Shown here piece by piece: positions 32,492 to 44,700 of a DNA stretch of 64,000 bases. The DNA comes from Bilabrum cf. latius (Eukaryota; Bigyra: Bicosoecida; Bigyra; Bicosoecida). The stretch's first letter is position 1; each line of letters opens with the position of its first letter. The notes under the pieces are model-generated. The model ran no database searches. It was not told where the DNA came from and was given only the letters and a program-made list of their open reading frames with translations. The stretch spans positions 186,001-250,000 of the forward strand of contig OZ237744.1 in assembly GCA_965178125.1 (NCBI GenBank), read 5' to 3'. The position numbers and the translations under genes were made by a program.

Positions 32492-34171
32492 TTAAAGCTC
32501 CCGTGAGGGACTTGGGCTGCCACCCCAGTCCTCGACGCCCGCGGGCCCATCCAATTCCATGGCGAGCTGCCTGAGCGCGTCGAGGTCCAGCCTGAGCACC
32601 CCAATGCAGTGAGCCTGCTGCCAGGCGTGCGGCACTGTGACATTGCCGACCACTGCATCGGGGACACCGCGTGCCTCCCCATGCCCTTGTGACGAGACCC
32701 CGGCACCGGGGCTCGATCCCGCGCTCCCGCCATGGGACAGCCAGTAGAGAGCGTTGAACAGCTGCACGCCGGACAAGCCGCCCCCGCTCCTGTGGAACCA
32801 GTCGCGAAACTCCGGCCACGGTGTGCCCTAGCCACTCGTCACACCCCATTGCCCACTCGTCACACCATTCGCCCCGACCCTATGGGTGGACGCCTCTGGT
32901 TGCATTGGCGTGGGCACAGTCACCGCCGCGCAGCACCCCGGTTCATGCTCCTCAAAGCCCATGCAAGCCGAGGTGATCAGGTCTCGCGGGGCCATGAAAC
33001 CGAGGGGAACTCTGCCATGCCCGCTATACTTCCACACAAAGGGCGCGTCAGCCCACGTGAGGCTCTCGTTGGAGCAGAAACTTGCCGATGGCGAAGATGC
33101 TCCTTCCTTCTCCGGGCCATGGCTGCAATTTTTCCTTTCGCTCGGCGAGCCGATTGCTCTGCTGCAATTCCTTTTGCCTGGTTCGTCTATCTGCTGCTGA
33201 TCTGCAGGCTGCAGCACTATTGTGCTCGCGTTCACCGGTTCCGCCAAACCCGAGGCCGATTTCTCGTTATCCTCTGCCAGCATGAAAATGATAGAGACTG
33301 CCAGGTTCCTACCCGGGTGTGACACCACCTGGTGGGGGTACCCGGGCGGGACGAACACGCAGTCACCTGCCCGCACCGTGGCTTGGTGAAAGGGGACGTC
33401 GTGCACGCCGGGGAACTCCGTCTCGTTGACGGCCGACGCGTTGAACAGAGCGTAGTCGCTTCGTTGCCTTGCCGCTGCCGTATCGTTTGCCTCTGGCTCT
33501 GTGACCGCCGCCTTGAAGTACAGCTTCTTCTTGTGCTTTGGGCTGACGAACCGCCAGGTCTTAGTGCCTTCTAGCAGGCAGTTGATGATGCTGTCGGCAT
33601 CATTGTGCACCGTTGACACGGTACCACCGGCACTGAGCCACATGTTTGTTTCCTGCAGTCCGTTCATCACGCTGGGACTGCAGCGGATCGCTCGCGGGAG
33701 CCTCAGCTCCGAGGCGAGCGGGGCGGGAATCACCGAAACGACGTACTTGTCCATGGAACGATAAGAACCGATGAAAGTCCCCAGATGCTCCACGGGGGGA
33801 TCAAACTCTCTATTTTCGTGCTTCCGTTCCACCAGCACCGTGACGTTTCCATGCTTCTAGCGCAGTGAATCGTCGTCCCATCCTATTCCATTGGGAAGCA
33901 TACCTCGGCCGAGCTGCCGTAAAACGACAGGCTGCTTGTACTCGTCGTGCTTATCGAATATATTAAATACGTCCTGGTATGTGCGAGAACTATCCAGAAT
34001 CTTGAGCTGCCCGTCCGGCAGTAGTTTGCTGCTAGGGCAACCGAATGGAGCTACGTGCGCCATCCCAGCATTGCATTCAAGAAACTCTCTGACGAAATCA
34101 GTCGAGCCAGCAACTAGCAGCTATAGTAAAACAAATGTAATTGTCTCCCTAAATGGCGCGGATGTGGTCAT
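32492..34171 (-). CDS. JmjC/cupin-8 dioxygenase-like protein with signal peptide, 559 aa
   Basis: ATG 34171 gives a hydrophobic leader (TITFVLLQLLVAGS). The frame crosses TAGs at 34123, 33859 and 32830 (5' ends) and stops at TAA 32494-32492. The Fe(II)/2-oxoglutarate dioxygenase core is visible: the HxD motif in STVHNDADSIINCLLEGTK, then KTWRFVSPKHKKKLY, and the distal His in VFVPPGYPHQVVSHP. An upstream segment (YKQPVVLRQL) resembles the lead-in of JMJD-type hydroxylases. A signal peptide points to the ER lumen or outside, which argues for a protein hydroxylase (as in JMJD8-like proteins) over a histone demethylase. The C-terminal 200 residues are not recognised. Its promoter lies opposite the ankyrin gene. 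Confidence 0.75.
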
Positions 34172-34364
34172 CGCATAGCCTGTGCCAATGAGCGGAGCAC
34201 TCCTCCGCCGGCGGGGCCGTGTAGTATCCGGATTGATTCTCATCCTCATTTGAGTCCAGATTAAGAAAAAAGTCCGACACTTCTTGTGGCAACAAGACAG
34301 CTCAGCACGAACCTGCCGATCGTTTTGTTGGGTCATATAGTTAGTGTTGCGTGGCTAGCTCGAG
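34172..34364. promoter_or_regulatory. Divergent intergenic region, JmjC-like / ankyrin genes
   Basis: 193 bp between divergent start codons; it must contain both promoters. No recognisable element was seen. The JmjC-like frame stays open upstream of its chosen ATG (to about 34336), so part of this stretch could be coding if an earlier start is used. Confidence 0.35.
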
Positions 34365-37300
34365 ATGTCTTGGTGCCCCGTAGTACCTACGCCGAAGGTC
34401 CGACGGGATTACGGCACGATCTCGAAGCAGGAAAGAGCTTGGATCGCCTGCAGATCGCTAAGTCCGCCGGATTTAAAAGCAGTACTCTCTTGCTGCTCAC
34501 CACAAGAGATTGGATCCACAGTCTGCTTTGATCAATCGCTCGTGCAAGCTTTGTTTGCTGCATTTTTTGCTGAGGCACGGTCTGCTGTGTGCATTGAAGA
34601 CGACTAGGGCTTGTCAACGCATGTGATCAGGAGCCTATTCTCGCTTCCAGAAACTGTGGACGATCCTGCTCCGATTCTTTGCGGCAACGAAGCAGACCTC
34701 TCGGTGGTTACAAAACAGTTTAGCGAGCAGGTAGAGACTCTCGGGAAACGCACTGAAGCGGAGCCATCATGCTGTAGTACCAGATGTCCCAGTGTTGACA
34801 GAATGCATGTTGTTGCTCTAGGCGATGGAACTGTGCTGATGACCGTCGAGGAAGCCAAGCGACGCTACGCAGAATGCCTACAGCTGATCGCTGAGGCTTG
34901 CGGTGGGTTTGAATCGGCCCATTTCAAGACTACCATGGACTGTATGAGCCACAATTTTCGACCGGGTGCTGAAATCGTATACGAGCTGCCGCTGCACCCG
35001 ATCGTGCTGGCGGTAGCAAAGGATATGCCGCATGTTGGAGCGATGATTCGAGCTGCTGCTGCAGACACACAATCAGATTGGACGATCGATAATCGTCACC
35101 ATGTCGTGCCTGGTTCTGGGTTTGGTCTATAGTTCCTGCAAAGGGCTGAAGTCCCAGCAGCAGCAGGATCGTAGGCTATTCACCATTTGCCAATCTTGGC
35201 GGCTCGGTCGGGCAGCGTTGCGGCACTGCAGGCCTTGCTGGACGTGGGCGTGTAGTTCAGAAAGGTTGGCCAGACCGTGGTGCATGAGGCATGCAAGTAC
35301 TCACAGATTGACGTGATACGTTTCGGTATCAATGTGCTACGCATCACTTTCAGCAACACGCTCAAGCTGAAGGGTAAGTTCCCAGTCTCGCAAGCTTTGT
35401 GGGCTAAGGGGTACGAGGCATTTGAGTATTTCATAAAGAACAGAGCAGGCAGCATCAATATGGTCTCAAATTGGAATGAGCTGATCAAAACTGCGATGGA
35501 TTCCCGCCCTTATGCCCTGATTACTATGGTCAAGGCAGGTGTCCGGCACTGGGCAACATCCGGTGTGTTCTATTCGGGCACGAGGCTGCTTCTTGGTGCA
35601 ATAGAGCACAAGGCGGGCTTTGATACTGCGCTTGATATGCTTGTGCAGTATCATTGGACTCGCAGGTGCATTGGTGAGGTGCTACACCGGCGCACGAAAG
35701 GTCCATTTTCCCCAACCAAATATCATGCTTGGCCTTTGCCTGGCCGTTTAGATTATTGTCGTTGGCACCAGCATCACTTCAACAGAGCAACCCGGGTTGG
35801 CAGACGCAATATGAGAGCCGTGATTTCACTGCTAGAGCGCGGCTGGGTGGATCCTAGCGCCCTAGGTCCGAAGCAATCCTAGATTCCCAGCCTTGACCTT
35901 GTGCAGGCCGCAGCTCGACATGGCCATGCACCTGACGATCGAGACATATAGTACGTTCTACAATAGCGTTTGAGTAGTTTGTATGAAGCTCGACCATGGA
36001 TTGAGTTTTACCGAGTATTCTGCCAATTTGGTGACGTATAGTCGACCTTGAATGGTCTGCTGGTGCAAGACTGCGGAGACGTGTCTGCACCGCTAGTGCC
36101 CGCTATCCCGTGTCTGATACAAGCTCTGGTGCTGAAGCAGAGGGGGGGCGCGAGCACAATGAGAGCAAGTGTATGCGTGCTCAATGACCTAGTGCACGAG
36201 CATAAGGCCAGCGCACTGTCCTTTCAAGCGACAGGAAATCAAGTGATGAAATGCGCCTAGATCTTCGGCCTCCGATTTTTCGTGACGCGGATGCCATAGC
36301 CTACTAGGAAGGTCTCGGCGCTTGCACTGGCCTTGCTGTGGAACAATCCGCTGGCCGCAGCTTTTTTCTTGGCTCGCGGTGCGACGCTTGACCCGGAGCT
36401 GGACAAATGGACCGGCGCAGAGGTAGCCAGCTATCTCAAGCATCCGGGTGAGGACGGGTACGTTCGCAGCAAGCATCACAAGGTCATGCTCAAACTCCTT
36501 GTCAAAGGAGATAGTAATCGGTTGCGCAAGTATTTGCTGGGTGATCACGGCCTCCTTAACACACTGAAGAGTGTGATGGGGGGCAGCCTCTAGCGGCAAC
36601 TGGCCGTGGCCAACTGGAGACGGGCGGGCCAGATGCAGGTTGCAATGAAGCAGGCATGGGTGTTTGCGAGGAATGGAAACCTGCGTGCATTGCAGAAGTC
36701 TGCTTTGGTTGGTGCAGAAGCGGGCGCGCTGGTGGGCAAGCGGCCCATGTCGGTTGCGAGTGGGGAGGCAGCAGCCCGACAGCAGTCCTCTGCGTCAAGC
36801 TCCGGCTCCTCCTCTGGTGGTGGGGTCAGGGTGGGGACGTACCGGAGCGAGGGCTGCACTGTGCTCATGGCAGGAGCAGCCAGCGGCAACATCGGCGTGC
36901 TGCATCTTCTCCTGTCCATTGGAGTGAATCCGCTCGAGACCAGCGAGGATGGGGCCACAGCTGCGGACTGGGCGGAGCGGGCGGGCGCATCGGACTGCGT
37001 TGCGCTTCTGCGACAAGCTGAAGATATGTACCGCCGTGCGGAAGCAGTGAAGCGTGAGGCACTTGAGCGGAAAGCGCTTGAGGAGGGAGAAATCCATCGG
37101 TTGGAAACGGAACTTGCAAGGCGCAGGGAGGTGGTGCGCATGTCGACCGAAGACGGCGACAGTGCCGAGTGGGCGCCCCGCCGCACGATGTTTGAGACGT
37201 TCGGTGCCAGTGCGGCTGCTGCCATGCACAGCGGGCCGGCGATGGTGGATCTTCCTGGCGGTGCCGCACAGGCGGCTGCCGCTGCTGCCTTGCAGAAGAA

Positions 37301-37619
37301 CGTGGATCGCTTGAGTGAGATACGCATGTACGGTGGGGTTGCGGTGTGTGAGGCTGCCGGGTTGCCGCGGCTGCGAGCATCCCGTGCAGCCATTCTGAAG
37401 CGCACCGCGGCGCAGGCGGAGCAGCGAAAGGCCTAGATTCGGACGCAGGAAGAGCTAGAGGCGAAGAGGCGCAAGATGATCCTCAGCGGGCTGTCACACA
37501 GGGCCGAGAAAGCCGGTATCCCTAAGTCTGCGCTGGCGGTGCCAGCTACACCGCTCGCTGGACCTAGCGAGCCTGACCCGGCGCTCATGCCTAGCGTCGG
37601 TCGGGCAAAGCGAACGTGA
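34365..37619 (+). CDS. Ankyrin-repeat protein, 1084 aa
   Basis: A single intronless frame from ATG 34365 (MSWCPVVPTPKVRRD) to TGA 37617-37619, crossing about 12 TAGs. Without TAG readthrough it would be five unrelated fragments. Ankyrin-like repeats are visible at about 240-300 (LPILAARSGSVAALQALLDV, GQTVVHEACKYSQIDVIRF) and about 830-880 (GCTVLMAGAASGNIGVLHLL, EDGATAADWAERAGASDCVA). Between them are degenerate helical repeats (FFLARGATLDPELDKW). The C-terminal 180 residues are a charged coiled coil (EDMYRRAEAVKREALERKA). One TAG falls inside an ankyrin repeat, after LLDVGV and before FRKVGQT, where a polar residue is expected. It is probably a cytosolic scaffold; partners are unknown. The protist ankyrin families I know do not single out an orthologue. 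Confidence 0.8.
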
Positions 37620-37766
37620 GGGGCAGCACGGGAGGGTTGCGGTCTCCGAGTCGAAACCCGGAACTCAAGTCCATTGTGTGGATACAAATTATTCTGGTAT
37701 TCTGGTGGATCCAAAATCTGTTTTGGCGGTTCAGTGCAACCATCTTCAAGAATTTCCCGAAATTGC

Positions 37767-38621
37767 ATGCTGCGATCATCGCCATCATATTTTCGCTTAG
37801 GCGCGCGGATTCAGGCGAATAGAACTCGGTTGATTGCGTGCGCCAAAGCGCTTGGGGCTGGCGCCACAATAGCAGGTTCTGCTGCTGTGCACTCATGCGC
37901 TAGCCTTCACAAGTTCGATCCCACCTCGCAAGACAAATAGCGAACAAATCACCCGAACGATGCTCGGGCGGGAGCCGTGTATCGTATCGTACTGACAGGC
38001 GGACCTTGCGCCGGGAAATCTACCAGTCTCGAGCATGTCACGAACGCAATGACTTCCAAAGGATTCGATGTTCTGGCTGCTCCTGAGGTTCCTACTATTA
38101 TGATGAATGGAGGTTGCAAGTATCCCGGACTAAGCGACCCCTTTAAGCTCCTTCATTTCGAGGTCGCGCTGATGAAGTTGCAGCTGAGCATCGAGGACCA
38201 GTTCACCAGGGTGGCCCAGAGCACGGGACGGCCCACCATTGTAGTGCTAGACCGAGGCATCATGGATCCCAAGGCATACATGGGCCCTGATACCTGGTAG
38301 GCCGTGATGGAATACAGCGGGTGGTCAGACGAGCAGCTGCTGCGGCGGTACGACATGGTGCTGCACCTGGTGACGGCCGCAGACGGGGCAGAGGAGTTCT
38401 ACACCACTGCAAATAACGCTGCCAGAACCGAGTCGCCCGAGCAGGCTCGCGCGTTGGACAAGAAAATGATCGGGGTGTGGGGCGAGCACGCTCGTCACAC
38501 GGTGGTGCCGAACCGCGGGTCCTTCGCGACCAAACTGGAAGAGACGGTCGCTGCAGTGGAGCAACTCACCGTGGACGTGCGGCCGCATGAGACGGTGGCA
38601 GCGAGAGACCCCATAGTTTGA
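37767..38621 (+). CDS. TTD14-like P-loop NTPase (AAA_28 family), 284 aa
   Basis: Walker A is GGPCAGKST in YRIVLTGGPCAGKSTSLEHV; Walker B is TIVVLDRGIMD, followed by PKAYMGPDTW. These are hallmarks of the AAA_28 family that includes Drosophila TTD14. An in-frame TAG at 38298 directly follows DTW in a position where family members commonly have Gln; a second lies at 37938 upstream of the P-loop. The domain continues with YDMVLHLVTAADGAEEFYTT and DKKMIGVWGEHARHTVV. I chose ATG 37767 because the frame is open through the TAG to that codon. The resulting 65-residue N-terminal extension is basic and Ala-rich, possibly organellar targeting. Stop is TGA. Confidence 0.85.
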
Positions 38622-38789
38622 TGCTTGTCGAAGTCATGTGCACTGCGGCATCTGCAGTCGAGCAATATACACATGTATCCGATCCATAGGATCTATCATC
38701 CCCAGCAGCTTGAAACACTAGCCAATGGTTATGCTCCTCCATGTTACGCCGAAAGTACTTCACACACATTTGTGATTGCTCGTCAGGGC
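38622..38789. other. Convergent intergenic gap
   Basis: 168 bp between the stop codons of the TTD14-like (+) and FANCD2 (-) genes. Nothing beyond 3' UTR sequence is visible. Confidence 0.5.
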
Positions 38790-41700
38790 TCACAGACCTA
38801 GCGCGCCTGACTTGGGCTCAACCGCGCTACTGGGGCTACCACTAGTACTGCCCTCCTGCGATGGCTTGCCCGAACCAGCACCACTACCTGCAGCCGCCGC
38901 AGCAGCTGCGACCGCAGCTGCAGCGGCTGTAGGGCGCGGCCCATTAGCGGCACTTCTGCTCTTTGCCCCCTTTCCATACTACCCTTTGCCTGTTCCCTCA
39001 CCCTGCTCGATGGGCGACCCATGCTGCGAACCGCGCGCAGACGCGGTGCCAAAGGCAGACAAGATGGATCCCTGGTTCGAGGACATGACTGACCCGTGAT
39101 GGGGAGCACCTGAAGGGGAGGAAGACGATTTTTTCCTATTCTTCCTCTTCGGAGCCTTCGAGCTAGAGCTCTTGGCAACGGCAGCACCGCCCGCAGCACC
39201 GCTCCCAGCCGACGATGACGACGAGGAGGATGATGCAGCGCGCTGCCCGCTGCTTGATGTGCTCTTGGAGTCTTGCGAAGCAGCTGCCGACCCTGGCCGA
39301 ATTACCTCGCCAGAAATTCCCTTCGGCTTCAGCCTGCCAATGCTGAAGGCGCCTCCACCGCCGTGCAGCATGGCTACTTCTTTGGCAAGCTGCAGGATCT
39401 TCTCCTGCCCCGCGTGTATGGCCGGCAGTAGCGCCATCCGCCTTGCGTCCCTCTTTCTGCCACCGTCGCCGGCCACGGCGAGGACCTGTCTGAGCGCCCC
39501 CTGCAGCACCCTAAGTATCGTCATTGCATCGTCCAGCACGTCACCCAGCCTACTCGTCAGTACCCCTCGCAGCCTCACTAGGGCGGCCATGACGGGCTTT
39601 GCAGACCTCAGCACGGAAAGCAGAACTGCCTTTGACCTGGCAGCGCCCCTAATCTGCCGCGTAAGCATGACTGACTGCGCCCACAGATCAGCGGCTCGCC
39701 TTGCGCTACCCATGGCGCGCTTGAGGCTATCTCCCGCGCTGCTGTGTGCGGACTTGCCGGCCGCGACGAACTAGCTCGTCAGGGCGTCAATCACAGCCTT
39801 GTACGCGTGATCAAATGTAGAACTATCCAACGACCGCCACTCCAAGCCATGCAACTCGCCATCGTCCTCGTCTTCGCTGGCAGATCCAGGCCGGCGCTTG
39901 ACGTCACCAGCGATGGCAGAGTGCGCCGCAACCGGCGCCAGGCCATGCTGCAGGAGTGATTCACAGGTGGCGAGAGGATCGCTGGACTGTGTGATGCACT
40001 GGGTCACCATGCGTCGTACGGTTTTCCCCTGCCCCGCGGTGGAGCGCAGTGGGGACTGCAAGACAGCCTTGAGGGCCGAAGCCAGCTGTGAGGGCACCTA
40101 TCTGAGAAGCCTCTAGTCTTGCTTGCCTCGCTGTCGCAGCGCTTCCTGCATGACCTGGCTGCTATCCATGGAGGCTTGCACGCCCTCTCCTTGCTGCTAG
40201 TCCAGCCTAGAACCCGCCGTTGCTGCCAACCGCCTTGCGAAATGGATGCAGTCAGACGCGACCGCAGCCGCATCAGCCATATCGGCTAGCCCATGAATCA
40301 GCGGCATGGTGTCACAGACCTGCTCGAATAGCTACAGGACAACGCGGACACAGCCGAGCTGTGCCCTGCTGCTCCACGAAGACATCGGATGCGAGCCAGC
40401 CTGCTTTCCGCTGGGGCTCCCTCTTGCTGCCGCCTCTGCTGCCGCCATTGCTGCTGCAGCCCGGCGGAAGCTGTTGCTCTGTCTCTTCGGCGACGTAGCG
40501 CTGCCAGTGCCCTCTATCGGTTGAGTTGCCTCAACCCACTCCTGCAGGAACGCCACAGCGGCTGCGGCCCTGACTGCGTCATTGCTTCGAATCGCGGCTC
40601 GGACAACAACGTGCAGTCCTGACAGGACGTGCCTCCTGAGCGTTTCTCTGGTTTCATCGTCCCTGCACACAGCAGCAGCAGGCCAGGAACTCTTCCTTGG
40701 ATCGCCACCATCTCTTGCTGCTTTCCAAGCGGCAATCGACTCGTTGAAGGATGCCGCGAACACTCGTAGCAGAGGAGCCGCGCAAGAAACTAAAAAGGAC
40801 TCAGGAGTGTGCCCATCATTCAGGATTGGCCTCGCAGTCCACGATTCTGACCCGGAGGATCCACCATCCGGCAACAGAGCGCCTTCAAAGTTGGCTCCAC
40901 CCTTGCCGTGCGTCAGTGGTGCATCGAACGGAGCCGCAGGTACCTGGGCCGTATTGGCAGCCGATCCTAGACGCGCTTCTAGCACCCGCTGCAAGCCCTT
41001 CGCTAGTTGCACGCACAGAGGCAGCGACGGTCGCAATGCCATCGAACTGATGCTGCGAGTCCTCCTGCGACTCCTGTCGCTGTGAAGCTCTGACAGCAGG
41101 CTCTCTTTAGCCCAGTCAGCGACACCGTTTACAACATGGGATGCAAGCGACTGCTATCCAAGACAATTGCTCTTGCTGCTGGCTGGACCGAGTGACGTCT
41201 CCTGGCTGCTCTGGCTATTTGCAGGACTGTCAGCTGGCTCAGACTCTGCCGGCCATCCGTGACCTGCATCGCACTCGTACGTTTTAGGGCCAGAGCCTTC
41301 GCCTGCTTTCGGTTCAGTGCCGTCAGCGGCTTCTTTCTCTGCCTGGTCCCACGCCCATCGCAGCCTAGCGACGTGCCTGTCTAAAGCTGTGCGAGATTGG
41401 TTCGCTCGAAGCAGGGCGGCGGCAGTGTGGGGCTAGAACGGCAGCAGCCTGGACTCGAGGAGCTCCCACTGTCCCACGCATGCCTTCTGCAGCTTTCGTA
41501 TGCTAGCATTTGACAGGGGTCGCGGGGTTGCTTGCGTATGGGTCGAGGAGCCCGCAGCCGCGCCGCTCGCCGTGGATGGGCTGTGCTCTCCCGCGCGGCG
41601 AAGCGCTGCGCCCCTTATCTGCTGCAGGGCTGCTGCGATGGGCCTGTCATCATCTAGGTCCTCACCTTGGATCAGGTGTTCTAGCTTCGCATCTGTTGTA

Positions 41701-44700
41701 GCGCTTGCATTTAGATCGATTGCCGCGTCATCTCCGCCGTCTTCGTCCTCGTCTTCGTCCTCGTCATCCCCGTCACCCGTGCCTTCCTTTTCGTTCATGC
41801 GAGGCTAGTGGTCGCCATCGGTGCCCGACTTATTAGACTTGCCACCGCTCTGCCTCAGAAGATCCTTGATGGAACGGGCCTTCTTCCCCTTGCTTCCCTC
41901 TGCGGCTGATCCTTTGCCGGCAGCCTTCGCACCCCTGGCTCTCTTCTTGCCGGCATCACGAGCCGCTGCACTGCCCGCATGCTCACCCATGCATTTGCTT
42001 ACTACCGGAATCAACCCGACGAGCGACGCGGCTCGAATGCAGACGTCGTGGGGGCGATGACTGGTTGAACTTGGCAGGCTTGAAGTGGCTGCGCCCGGCT
42101 CTCGCAGCGGTCTGAGCACCCGAACGGCAGGTACGGCCGGAATGCGTAGCGACAGATGCAATTCGGGCCCAGCGGCTTTGCTTGCCCCGTGTGGTACTGC
42201 GCCACCAACCTCCTTCTTCGAATCTCTTACGTTGCCGCGGTCAGCACCATCCTCGTCGTCCTCCATCATGGCCTACAAAGCAGCAGGTTTCGACTCGCTG
42301 GACGCGATCTTCACTGCCTGGGCCAGGTTCAGATGGAGCTGCGACCGAGCTGAAGCCAGATCGTAGATGCAGTTGCCCATGCTCTCGGGTGGGGGCAGCG
42401 CGGAATCAACGCGGTGGGCAACAAAATGCGGAGCAGCAGCGTAGGCACCTTGTCCACTGGACCCAAGAGACGATCCAATATGGTGCCACTCGCCGAGAGC
42501 ATGCAGCAGCGGAGCAAAGGCAGCGAGCTGGAGCATGGTCTCGAGCTCTGCGCAATCTACGAACCGCTGCAAGAGCGTGTCGTCTTCACCATCCAGGCCG
42601 ACGGCTCCATCGCTCGGACTGTAGATCCCGGTGAGGTACTGCAGCGTGGATCGAACGAAATTGATCCTGCAAACCAGTCTGGACACAGCATCAACTGCCG
42701 ATGCCTCGCAGCTGCACAGCGCCGCCACGAACTAGCCTCTAGAAAAGCCAGACGGCGTGAAGCATGACTCCATAGCGATTGCAGCCCTTGGAACGTCGTC
42801 CAGACCCTCGCAATAGTTCTGCTGCAGGTGGAGCAAAGTTCGAAGCGTGGGAAGCAGCAGAGTCTGTCTCTGCATGGATGGATGCAATGCTGCCAGGGAT
42901 ATAGAGCTAGGCACGCCATCCTTTGCCATCTCCACCATGGCGTCGCAGTTCGGCAAGATGCTTTGAACCCCGAAGAACGACACGTCTTCGTTGAGGTTTC
43001 GCCACAGCTTTGGCCTGAAAGCATCGCTGCAGCGCTTCGTGAGTCCATTGAACAGCCGGTCGACCCCGCTGCTGGTATCATTCGAGCTTGTGCAGATGAA
43101 ATTCGACACGAAGAATGCGTGGATGACTTGCCTCACCGCTCGTCGAATTCCAGGGCACAGCTGACACGCCCCGACGTCCTCCTGACACAGGCTGGTCCTC
43201 ATCATGCCAGCATCGGCACTGCTCTTCGAAGGGCCCTGCTGTGACATTGGCAGCCTGTCCGGTTCAAGCCGGCTCTGGTATGCTACCCTGGTCTGCAGTT
43301 GGGCCTCCAGGCCGTAGCTGTCAGGCAGCTCGAGCGGTAGCACGGGCGGGCGGAACGGAAGCCTGAAACTTGCGGACTTGCCCCTGGCTGGCGAGCCGGG
43401 GCCCATACTGGCCGACGCTTCAGCGCTTGGAGACTCCGTTTCGCGAGCTGCCGACTGCGACCCAGGCTGGGCTTGCGGAAGGAGCTCTTTGTCCCAGCCG
43501 CTAGCAGCCTCGAGCATTTTCTGCCGGATGCTCGTCAGGTCGCTGGCCGCGGAGCCTCTCTGCGCCAGGCATTCACCACCGAGGCACAGCCGAATCTCTT
43601 CCAGCAGCAGAGACAGCGCTGCAGTGTCACGCTTGAGGGCGTCCATGGCGTGTAGCAGTAGCTCGGTGCACCGGCGGACTGCACCGGAGGGAATGGGGTG
43701 TGCCATCCAGCCTCTCAACCTGCCCGCTGCAAACGATTCAGAGCTTCCATTCGATCCGGCAGATTGCGACAACGAAGAAGCAGTGCTTGGCAGGCTGCCC
43801 CCTTGTCCAGATGCGCAGGCGGCAATGGAGCCAGTGGCACCGCCTGTGGCCACCGGCATGAAAGCTGCAGACCACCAGCGCAGCGCAGCAACGACGCCAA
43901 TGGCGGCGACTCGCCTGTAGTGCTCGGTTGGGTTGGCCAGCTGTTTCTTGATGAGGATGAAGAGTTCGTCAGACTGTTCCTCTGCCCTGACGCAGTCCTC
44001 ATCGGATGGTCCACCTGTGGATTGCTCGTCGGGATCTCCGGCTGCAGAAGCAGCACCTGCTCCGCCAGTGGAGCTCGATCGGATTGGATTGCAGCCGAAC
44101 GCTGCGTCGTAGAGCGCACGCACCTGCCCCACCCCGAGTGGTGCCGTGTAGTCGAAGGCGCCGATCAGCTGATCCCTATGTCTGGCCACCCTGGCTCTCA
44201 TCGCATCGACAAGGGCCTGACCGCCTTGACCAAACCTTGCGTTGGCACCGCTTGTCGCCGTGCCGATCGTGGACCACGCTAGCGTCCGCACGGCTGACTC
44301 GCGCACAGCCTCGTGATCGTCTGCCAAGTGGCACACGGCCGAGTCGATCACGCTGCTGGTGACCGAAACGTCCTGGCACGCAAGCAGCAGGTGCTAGCGA
44401 AGCGCGGTTCCAGTTCTGACCGCAGTCTGGCTCTTCATTTGCAGCAGCGACCCACCCAGCTCCTGCAGCACTCCCTGCACCTCCGCCACCGCGACCGGAA
44501 ACCCTGCCAAGCAGCCGGGTCCAGCTAGCCCTCCCGCCAGACAGCGCTTACCATGCGTAGACAGAAGCTGATCGAAGACAGGATCGCGTCCCTTGGACCC
44601 AATGCTGCTAACGCCCTGCGTAGGCAATGCGGCAGACAGCGCCAGCCACACTGCAGCCTGACAGTGCGGACTGCCTCTCGGCGATGCTGGCAGGCGACTC

